The position numbers and the translations under genes are program-made. Shown here piece by piece: positions 1 through 5,139 of a stretch of DNA of 10,735 nucleotides (its first letter is position 1; every line of letters begins with the position of its first letter). Source of the DNA: Acidobacteriota bacterium (GTDB lineage Bacteria > Acidobacteriota > Terriglobia > Terriglobales > Acidobacteriaceae); the NCBI GenBank assembly GCA_003224995.1, contig QIAI01000332.1:1-10735 (forward strand). The letters run 5' to 3'. Below the pieces are notes generated by a model, which had not been told where the DNA came from, searched no databases, and saw only the letters and a program-made list of their open reading frames with translations.

Positions 1-293
1 TTCAGGTAAGGCTTCATCTTGTATTGGAAATACTCGTCCCCTAACAGATCGAGGCGATCGCGGCTTACGCCGCGTAAGACGCTGTAGACCACCCGTGTGG
101 CGAGCACCCGGTGGGCGGCGTAGAGAAAAGGACGGAGCGCCGCCATCAGGAAGACCAAGCCCCGGCGCGCCATTCTCGCCCCGAAGGTCTGGGCATTCCA
201 GGTAAAAAAAGCGACGGGCTGGACGGTCGTCAAATCCAGAAGGCTGCCCTCCACGCGCCAGTAGACGCGCGCGGCGGAATCGCCCGCTGCCAC
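1..293 (-). CDS. HAD-superfamily hydrolase-like protein, N-terminal part (3' end beyond window)
   Basis: The reading frame runs open to the window edge and shows about 97 residues. Near the N-terminus, at residues 11-19, is YWRVEGSLL, which lines up with HAD motif I (FDxDGTLL). The nucleophilic Asp position reads Arg and the second Asp reads Glu, so this part looks catalytically degenerate. It is followed by LDLTTVQPVAFFTWNAQ and a segment rich in Arg and hydrophobic residues (RRGLVFLMAALRPFLYAAHRVLATRVV) that may touch the membrane. I recall acidobacterial HAD-IB-like proteins with this opening, but the family name rests on memory. GTG at 293 is preferred because AGG lies 6 bases upstream. 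A TTG at 314 is in the same frame and also possible. The gene reads away from the 294-688 spacer, which should hold its promoter. Substrate unknown. Confidence 0.7.
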   Translation of the reverse strand, partial: MAAGDSAARVYWRVEGSLLDLTTVQPVAFFTWNAQTFGARMARRGLVFLMAALRPFLYAAHRVLATRVVYSVLRGVSRDRLDLLGDEYFQYKMKPYL

Positions 294-341
294 ATTTTGC
301 CTGAATGAGTCCAAATTCGTATGAGTCCCGGGACGTAGATT

Positions 342-359
342 CCCCGGCAAGGGCCGGGG
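342..359 (-). promoter_or_regulatory. GC-rich hairpin in the leader of the HAD-like gene
   Basis: CCCCGGC (342-348) and GCCGGGG (353-359) are perfect inverted repeats around a 4-base loop. The hairpin lies about 50 bases upstream of the GTG start on the minus strand. No T-run follows on either strand, so it is not a classical terminator. It could shape the mRNA leader or be a protein site. The structure is seen; any role is inference. Confidence 0.4.
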
Positions 360-378
360 GGCACGCCCAAAGACAACT

Positions 379-398
379 ATTGTAAACAATTAGGCCTA
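379..398. promoter_or_regulatory. Adjacent palindromes, possible operator or -10 region for the HAD-like gene
   Basis: ATTGT-AA-ACAAT (379-390) abuts the perfect palindrome TAGGCCTA (391-398). Read on the minus strand, the first contains TACAAT, a 5/6 match to a -10 box, roughly 85 bases upstream of the GTG at 293. No convincing -35 box is present at 16-18 bases. Promoter or operator roles are both inference. Confidence 0.3.
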
Positions 399-605
399 AA
401 GGACGAAGCTCTGAATGTGGTTCGCCGCCAGCGGAGGAGGTAGGGGAGAAATTCTTTAGCCATGCTTCCATTTTAGGGGAAAGCTGGAAGATACCCATCG
501 GGGTAGTGAAACGTAGCGGGCGCGAGGGAAATGAGATCCGCAAAATGGCAGGGTTCGGCTTTTGGGGCTCCGAGTTTGCTAGAAAAAAACGAGTACAAAG
601 GCCTA

Positions 606-662
606 AACCGCCGGTTCGTGAAGCTTCCGGCCAAATTGCGCAGGCCACACGAACCGACGGTT
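606..662 (-). terminator. Long imperfect hairpin downstream of the small basic protein gene
   Basis: Arms 606-620 and 648-662 are inverted repeats matching at 14 of 15 positions, with an inner GGCC/GGCC pair (629-632 with 643-646). The structure begins 27 bases after the stop codon of the gene ending at 689 and would be transcribed from it. A T-run (582-588 as A's on the plus strand) follows about 18 bases later, too far for a textbook intrinsic terminator. Each arm also holds its own palindrome, AACCG-N-CGGTT, so a protein-binding role is an alternative. Confidence 0.4.
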
Positions 663-688
663 CCAGTTTGCTGGAGTTGTTTCCTGAA

Positions 689-922
689 CTAAGCTGCCGC
701 TTTTTTCTGCTGTTTGTACTTAGCCCAACGCGCGCGTTGTGCCGCTGCAATTCTACGACGCGCAGCGACCGACAACACTCGCTTAGGACGTGACCCGGCG
801 CCGCGGCCGTTCTGACCCATGCCGCGAAGAGCCGAAATAGCAGCCTCTACCTGACTTAACTTACTCTGAAGAGTTCTTTGTTCTGCGAGTAAAGATTTGA
901 CGACTTTATCCAAGTTAGCCAT
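689..922 (-). CDS. Small coiled-coil protein with basic histone-like tail
   Basis: This encodes 77 residues. Residues 3-33 form a heptad-like amphipathic helix (VVKSLLAEQRTLQSKLSQV), 34-47 are a Gly-rich linker, and 47-74 are strongly basic and Ala-rich (RRRIAAAQRARWAKYKQQKK). Small proteins of this architecture recur in Acidobacteriota as hypothetical or histone-H1-like proteins, by recollection. The basic tail suggests nucleic-acid binding and the helix suggests oligomerisation; both are inference. The start is well supported: AGGGGGA sits 3 bases before ATG on the minus strand. The gene stands alone, with a hairpin downstream and about 320 bases of gene-free DNA upstream. No enzymatic motif is present. 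Confidence 0.8.
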   Translation of the reverse strand: MANLDKVVKSLLAEQRTLQSKLSQVEAAISALRGMGQNGRGAGSRPKRVLSVAARRRIAAAQRARWAKYKQQKKAAA

Positions 923-1245
923 GTATCCCCCTGGCGAGTGATTCTAGCAAAGGAGCCTCGCGCGCTGTGCTTGAATCATCGACAAATTTCATGTGACCGT
1001 GACCGTGGGACAAAACTTTGCACCAGAGTCGGGGTGTGAAGGACCTGTAAAGGGGCAAACTACCATCAATAGGTGACTTGTATGTGCTGCAAAGGAAGTC
1101 CTGTAGGTCCGGCATCCTACATTATTGAGCCGGGATACTGCCTGTATGGGATCACTCTGTTGTGCTTTCCCACACATCCGCATTCGAGACATTTCCGTAC
1201 TTAGGGCGAAGGCAGCAAAATTCAGGCCGAAAGGATCCAGGAAAC
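923..1245. other. Gene-free spacer between two divergent genes
   Basis: This 323-base stretch separates the minus-strand basic-protein gene from the plus-strand FAS1 pseudogene and should hold both promoters. Short open frames exist on the minus strand, but they lack ribosome binding sites and recognisable protein character. I see no convincing -35/-10 pair, RNA gene or repeat. Confidence 0.5.
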
Positions 1246-1788
1246 ATGTTTAAAAGATTGACCACGCTGTTCGCGCTCGTTCTCCTTGGAATGGCTCCGC
1301 ACTGGCAGGCATGAGCAATCCCCGTGATTGGAGGCAAGGAGATGTATCCGACGACAAACATCGTTGAGAACGCGGTGAATTCCACCCATCAGACCACCTT
1401 AGTGGCGACCGTCAAAGCGGCTGGCTGATCGAAACGACACGAGGGCCCTTTTACGGTGTTCACACCGACAAACGAAGCCTCCAACAAGCTACCTGCGGGC
1501 ACGGTAGATAGCTTACTGAAACCAGAGAACAACCGTTGCTGAAGGTGCTCACTTACCACGTGGTTGCACGATTGAGCGCCTCGGACATGATGAAGAAAAT
1601 CAAAGAAGGCAATGGCGACTTCGAATTGACTACGGTCGAAGGGGGCAAGCTCTGGGTAAGGCTGCATGATGGCAAGCACCTCATGTCGAAAGACGAAAAA
1701 GGGGGGACAGCATTGGTTACGATCAAAAAATGTGTTCCAGTCGAATGGCGTAATTCACGTGCTTGATAGCCTCGGGATGCCGAACTAA
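1246..1788 (+). pseudogene. Fasciclin (FAS1) domain secreted protein, degenerate
   Basis: The remains of a FAS1 adhesion-type protein of about 180 residues can be followed across frames. ATG at 1246, with CCAGGA 4 bases before it, opens a signal peptide (MFKRLTTLFALVLLGMAPHWQA). A TGA at 1312-1314 interrupts it at the expected cleavage region. The same frame continues with TTNIVENAVNSTHQTTLVAT, then has TGA at 1426-1428, then PFTVFTPTNEASNKLPAGT, the typical FAS1 H1 motif region. After TGA at 1540-1542 the homology moves to another frame: LLKVLTYHVVA-RLSASDMM, then TTVEGGKLWVRL and GGTALVTIK. A run of six A's (1725-1730) shifts the frame again, and the end reads VFQSNGVIHVLDSLGMPN with TAA at 1786-1788. 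FAS1 proteins are secreted or surface adhesion domains. The gene is clearly broken as written; a few lesions could be sequencing errors, but not plausibly all of them. Confidence 0.85.
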
Positions 1789-1830
1789 GTGGGTCAAGAC
1801 TCTGATCCCCTCGCCAATTCGTGGGCCGGG

Positions 1831-1857
1831 GGCCGGACCTCTTTTTGAGATCCGGCC
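1831..1857 (+). terminator. Perfect hairpin after the FAS1 pseudogene
   Basis: GGCCGGA (1831-1837) and TCCGGCC (1851-1857) pair perfectly. Inside, CTC and GAG pair across a TTTTT loop after one C/A mismatch. It lies 42 bases after the pseudogene's original stop codon, where a terminator would be expected. No T-run follows, so it may act as an mRNA 3' end or be a relic. Confidence 0.45.
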
Positions 1858-2150
1858 TAAGTCCGACTTCGCATCTGCCAATGGCACGCGGGATGACATG
1901 CACCACTCACGTTCCAGAGCCATATCGAATGAACCAGTGCGCGGGTTTCGGAGACTTCGTCAAATTGAGTCGCGCCGGGATTCCTGCCGAAAATTGCTCA
2001 CTTGGAGACCTTGCAGCAGGGACGTATTTCAGACACTCTCCTATGACAGAGGTGGTACTCCACATTCGCTGCGTGCCCAGAATCGGTCAAATGGTGGGTA
2101 AAGGCAGCTTCTGCCGGTTTGCCCGTACCGCCCAGAAGGGCCATTTCGCC
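1858..2150. other. Gene-free spacer
   Basis: Open frames occur on both strands (for example 1998-2183 on the minus strand and 1821-2210 on the plus strand) but I recognise no family, signal peptide or ribosome binding site for any of them. I see no repeat or RNA gene. It could hold further eroded coding sequence, but nothing supports a call. Confidence 0.4.
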
Positions 2151-2179
2151 TTGACCTGTAAATTGAGTAGAAATAGAGT
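2151..2179 (+). promoter_or_regulatory. Candidate sigma-70-type promoter for the coiled-coil protein gene
   Basis: TTGACC (2151-2156) and TAGAGT (2174-2179) are separated by 17 bases, matching -35 and -10 boxes at 5/6 and 4/6 positions. The start codon at 2234 would lie about 48 bases after the predicted transcription start. Inference from consensus only. Confidence 0.4.
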
Positions 2180-2233
2180 CCAAAGATCAAGTGGATGCGG
2201 ATTTGCCTAACCAAGGCGAGAGGGACGGTCCTT

Positions 2234-2836
2234 ATGGCGCGGTGGTACCGGTACATCGGAACATGGCTGGTGGCGGCAGGGATGGGCGTGGCGACGGTCG
2301 CGTTGGGGCAAGATGCCAATGATCCAGCGGCAGCCGCGCAAGGGCAGCCTTCGGCCCAGACTTCCGATCCGCAAGCGGCGATTCAACCGGCGCAGGACTC
2401 CGAGTTAGCTGCCGAGGTTCAACAGCTGCGCGGAGAAGTGGACACGCTGAAGAGCCAGGTTGCCCAATTGAACTCGATGATTGAGCAATTACAGGCAGCG
2501 CAAACAGTCCCAGCACCCACCAAAGTTGCGTCTGCTTCCCCGAAGCCCGTAGCTCCGGCGCGGGGAAAGAAACCGGCTCCCACTTCTGCCAAGGCAACGC
2601 CAGCTCCGTCTAGTGCGCCCGCGGTGCAGACCGACGAGCAAACTCCGTTGACTGTACTGGTCTTTAAAGACGGGCGTCGAATGGAGGCGCGCAACTACGC
2701 CATCGTGGGACAGACTTTGTGGATTTACACGGAGGATGATTCCAAAAAGACGCCGGTTTCGGAACTGGATGTGGCCGCCACCAAGAACGCGAACGCGGAT
2801 CGCGGGATTGTCTTTCAGCTGCCTCCGTCAAAGTGA
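2234..2836 (+). CDS. Secreted coiled-coil protein with Pro/Ala linker and C-terminal beta domain
   Basis: From ATG 2234 the protein has 200 residues. AGAGGGA about 8 bases upstream favours this start over an in-frame ATG at 2195, which would put 13 extra residues before the signal peptide. Residues 1-26 are a signal peptide (GTWLVAAGMGVATVALGQ). Residues 27-54 are Gln/Ala-rich, and 55-90 form a heptad coiled coil (LRGEVDTLKSQVAQLNSMIE) resembling the N-terminal helix of periplasmic CpoB/YbgF-type proteins. Residues 91-137 are a Pro/Ala/Lys linker. Residues 138-200 are a compact domain beginning LTVLVFKDGRRMEARNYAIV and ending DRGIVFQLP. I recall this C-terminal module in many acidobacterial secreted hypothetical proteins, but know no function for it. 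A periplasmic or envelope role with self-association through the coiled coil is inferred. Confidence 0.8.
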   Translation: MARWYRYIGTWLVAAGMGVATVALGQDANDPAAAAQGQPSAQTSDPQAAIQPAQDSELAAEVQQLRGEVDTLKSQVAQLNSMIEQLQAAQTVPAPTKVASASPKPVAPARGKKPAPTSAKATPAPSSAPAVQTDEQTPLTVLVFKDGRRMEARNYAIVGQTLWIYTEDDSKKTPVSELDVAATKNANADRGIVFQLPPSK

Positions 2837-2854
2837 ATTGCCGGCGTCGTGGCA

Positions 2855-2876
2855 GGGGTAGAAGCTCAAGCACCCC
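2855..2876. terminator. Weak hairpin between convergent genes
   Basis: GGGGT (2855-2859) and ACCCC (2872-2876) are inverted repeats across a 12-base loop, in the 64-base gap between genes converging at 2836 and 2901. The position suits a bidirectional terminator, but the stem is short and there is no T-run. Confidence 0.22.
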
Positions 2877-2900
2877 AACGAGTCAGAAGAGCTGATCTGG

Positions 2901-3197
2901 TCAGGGCTTCACTTCACGAATCGCCTTGCGGACGCGCGCCAACTGTTGCTGCATGATGGGGTCGTCGAGCTGGGCGGAGGTTTTCGCAATCAGGTTCGCG
3001 GCGATCATCTGAGCTTCCGTGAGGGTGAGTTTCTCTTCTCGCGCATTAAGCGCGCTGGATTCGTAGTTGCGGATCGCTTCCACCAGAAGCCCAGCTGCGT
3101 AGCTCACGGCCTCCGCGCTGACCCCTTCCTGAATTTTATCGAGGCTCAGGCTGCCATAATTCGTGGCCTTTGTCTCGCGTTGCAGGTTGTGTTTCAT
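2901..3197 (-). CDS. Small helical protein of unknown function
   Basis: This encodes 98 residues with no signal peptide or membrane segment. It is predicted almost wholly helical: residues 16-50 (SLDKIQEGVSAEAVSYAAGL and onward), 57-75 (KLTLTEAQMIAANLIAKTS) and 79-95. There is no cysteine, no catalytic motif and no family I recognise. The start is well supported by GAGG with about 5 bases to ATG on the minus strand. It converges with the coiled-coil protein gene and diverges from the response regulator, so it is probably transcribed alone from the 3198-3536 spacer. A regulatory or structural cytoplasmic role is possible, but nothing shows it. Confidence 0.7.
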   Translation of the reverse strand: MKHNLQRETKATNYGSLSLDKIQEGVSAEAVSYAAGLLVEAIRNYESSALNAREEKLTLTEAQMIAANLIAKTSAQLDDPIMQQQLARVRKAIREVKP

Positions 3198-3346
3198 GAC
3201 ACCCTCATGTTCAGTCGTCAGTCCTCACTCGTCCGTTCTCGAGCCACCGGCATCCAGCATATTCGCGTGATGAACGGGCTATGACGACATCTCGGCACGT
3301 CCCGGTTGAAAGCTTTTGAAACAAACTTTCCGATAAATGTGGTTCG

Positions 3347-3364
3347 CTGTGACCATCGTCACAG
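3347..3364. promoter_or_regulatory. CRP/FNR-family-like palindrome
   Basis: CTGTGACCATCGTCACAG is a perfect 7-base inverted repeat with a 4-base centre, and it contains TGTGA-N6-TCACA, the half-site pattern of CRP-type regulators. It lies between divergent genes: 173 bases upstream of the response-regulator start at 3537 and 150 bases from the small-protein start at 3197. The pattern is seen. Which regulator binds, and which gene is controlled, is inference. Confidence 0.55.
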
Positions 3365-3536
3365 ACCATCTTGCAGGCTCCCTCGAATATGAAGGTCGAC
3401 TCGGCTCCATCCGGTGTAATGCGGTTTCTTATAACCCATCACTCACTCCAGCGAGGCCGAGCCTCGGTTTTGCATCCAGCGCGCGATTGGTGCTCAGTTG
3501 CCGTCCGGCGCCCGGATGAAGTTCAGGGCAAAAGCT

Positions 3537-3878
3537 ATGGGCAGTGATCCTATCAAAATCTTGATTGTGGATGATGACGAGAGAGTTCTCATCGAACTGG
3601 AACGGCTCCTGGAGGGGGAAGGCTACAGCACCGTCACGGCCTGGGGCTGGCGGGAGGCCCTGGAGCTGTGCGAGAGAACTCGCTTCGATCTCGTGTTGGT
3701 AGATGAGCATTTAGGGGATCTGGAATCACCCGCTCTACTCGAAGGCCTGAGACGAACGCAGCCGCTGGCGTTTCAGATTCTCATGCACACTCAGAGAGGA
3801 CGGAAGTCGAACGGCGCGGTTTGCAAGTGGGAGCACGCGGACATGAAAGCCCGAATTCGCCGCTATATCGCCGCGTAG
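3537..3878 (+). CDS. Single-domain response regulator (receiver domain only)
   Basis: From ATG 3537 the protein has 113 residues, the length of one receiver domain with no output domain. The acidic pocket is DDD at 12-14 (ILIVDDDERVL), the phospho-acceptor is D56 (LVLVDEHLGD), the conserved Thr is T85 (ILMHT) and the conserved Lys is probably K97 in VCKWEH instead of the usual KP motif. All key residues are therefore present. Such proteins pass phosphoryl groups or work by binding partners; no histidine kinase is encoded nearby. The start at 3537 has CAGGG about 8 bases upstream, whereas ATG 3516 in the same frame has no such site. A CRP-type palindrome lies in the upstream spacer. The stop faces a beta-lactamase-family remnant on the opposite strand about 30 bases away. 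Confidence 0.85.
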   Translation: MGSDPIKILIVDDDERVLIELERLLEGEGYSTVTAWGWREALELCERTRFDLVLVDEHLGDLESPALLEGLRRTQPLAFQILMHTQRGRKSNGAVCKWEHADMKARIRRYIAA

Positions 3879-3909
3879 TTCACGATTTCTGCAGCGAATT
3901 TCCGCAGGT

Positions 3910-4293
3910 TCACTTGTCTTTGCCGACCCGCCTAAGAGAATGGCCAGGAGGTCGGTAGCAAGCGCGCTGGCATTCAGTCCGTCCATATTCGTCAGAACAA
4001 CGACGCCCAAGTCCTGTTCGGGAACGAGCACAATACTGGTACTGGTGCCCTGCTGGCCACCGCCGTGGCCGACAGACGTCATACCCGCAACCACGCCTTC
4101 TCCCAGCCCAATGCATAGGCGCGATGTTTTTCATTTTTTCGGAAAACTGCGGCTTCCACACAGGCGCAAGCTTGGCGTCCTGCGCAATGGTGAGAGATGT
4201 AAACAGAAGGACAAGGACGCAAACAGCAAACCGACGACGCAACCCTGGCATCACTCGCAGACGCGGCTCAGCTCGCGGGATTTCTAGCATCAT
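3910..4293 (-). pseudogene. Serine beta-lactamase-family (class C/PBP-like) hydrolase remnant with central deletion
   Basis: ATG 4293 has an excellent AGGAG site 7 bases upstream, then an Arg-rich N-terminus and a signal peptide (RRRFAVCVLVLLFTSLTIAQ). After about 20 mature residues (KLAPVWKPQFSEKMKN) the frame loses meaning. Around 4125-4098 another frame reads RAYALGWEKAWL, and from about 4094 a third reads VGHGGGQQGTSTS, IVLVPEQDLGVVVLTNMDG and ASALATDLLAILLG. These match the C-terminal part of beta-lactamase-family serine hydrolases, including the YxLGW and H-G-G motifs. Intact relatives are several hundred residues long; the part bearing the SxxK catalytic serine is absent, so the product cannot be active. 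The exact 3' end is unclear because the C-terminal frame stays open into the antisense of the response regulator. It follows the dioxygenase gene by 45 bases on the same strand. Confidence 0.8.
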
Positions 4294-4338
4294 TGGAGAT
4301 CTCCTGGTCAGATGTCGGAATCGTGGGCTCGCAAAGTG

Positions 4339-5115
4339 TCATCCTAGTTGGACCGTCAGCATCGAGATGGATCCACCATCGACTCCTTCCACCGGAAAAG
4401 TAAGCGGCTCTCCAGCTGCACGGGTACCGATCACATAGAGCAGAGGTAGATAGTGGTCGGGGGTGGGCACAGAAAGCACGGCGTCCTTTCCCAAGGCATC
4501 GTAAGCGATGAGGGGTCGATGATCGCCGGCGAGGAGCAAGCCGCGAGTCTCCTTTTCGAAGCGGATTGCCCAGTCGAAGGGATCCACCACATGCCGTCCC
4601 CAGGCGTAGGTGTGCAGATTATGAACCAGGTTACCGCTGCCCACGATCAGAATGCCCTCTTCGCGCAGGGTGGCGAGTCGCTCGCCAATTTCATAGTGAA
4701 AGGATGCGGGCTTGGTCTCATCAATGCTTAACTGGACAATAGGAATGTCGGCGTTGGGATAGACATGGCAGAGAACCGACCAAGTCCCATGATCCAGGCC
4801 CCAACGTTCATCTAGCTCCACGGGTAGGGGCGCCAGCAACTTCTGAACTCTTCGCGCGAGATCGGGATCTCCGGGAGCTGGATACTTCACCGCGTACAGC
4901 TCTGGTGGGAAACCACCGAAGTCGTGAATAGTGCGCGGCGCGGTGTTGATGGTAACCGCGGCGCCCGGAACGTACCAATGCGCCGAGACGCACAGAATCG
5001 CTTTGGGACGGGGCAAATTCGCACCAATTGTGGACCAGCGCTCGGTGTAAGCGTTTCTCATGAGCGCATTCATGGGATTGCCATGGCCGAAAAAGAGGGC
5101 AGGCATCACTGACAT
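4339..5115 (-). CDS. ygiD: 4,5-DOPA-type extradiol dioxygenase (LigB/YgiD family)
   Basis: The 258-residue length fits the YgiD/DODA family, which cleaves catechol rings such as DOPA with a metal-bound centre in the cytoplasm. Family motifs are all present: FFGHGNPMNA with H11, SAHWYVPG with H46, DHGTWSVL with H109, VGSGNLVHNL with H165, and TPDHYLPLLY with H221. H11, H46 and H221 are the expected metal ligands, with H109 and H165 in the active site. Residue roles follow the family and are not proven here. No signal peptide. The start is supported by GGAGAG about 6 bases before ATG on the minus strand. Its start lies 24 bases after the stop of a secreted carboxypeptidase-regulatory-like gene, so it is probably co-transcribed. 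The natural substrate is uncertain, since YgiD enzymes act on several catechols in vitro. The gene symbol denotes family likeness only. Confidence 0.9.
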   Translation of the reverse strand: MSVMPALFFGHGNPMNALMRNAYTERWSTIGANLPRPKAILCVSAHWYVPGAAVTINTAPRTIHDFGGFPPELYAVKYPAPGDPDLARRVQKLLAPLPVELDERWGLDHGTWSVLCHVYPNADIPIVQLSIDETKPASFHYEIGERLATLREEGILIVGSGNLVHNLHTYAWGRHVVDPFDWAIRFEKETRGLLLAGDHRPLIAYDALGKDAVLSVPTPDHYLPLLYVIGTRAAGEPLTFPVEGVDGGSISMLTVQLG

Positions 5116-5139
5116 CGCAAACTCTCCAGGAAACCTATT

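Noticed and set aside
506..793. 95-codon open frame on the plus strand
   Set aside because: It overlaps the well-supported basic-protein gene on the other strand, crosses the hairpin region and has no ribosome binding site or familiar sequence.
1998..2183. Minus-strand open frame with a protein-like stretch (GHAANVEYHLCHRRV)
   Set aside because: Its composition is suggestive, but it has no ribosome binding site and I recognise no family, so it was left as spacer.
1821..2210. 129-codon open frame on the plus strand
   Set aside because: It begins within the hairpin after the FAS1 pseudogene, has unusual composition with scattered Cys and Arg, and has no clear ribosome binding site or recognised domain.
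3870..3912. Possible hairpin terminator between the converging response regulator and hydrolase remnant
   Set aside because: Only three-base GCG/CGC pairing and partial CTGC/GCAG matches are found; too weak to call.
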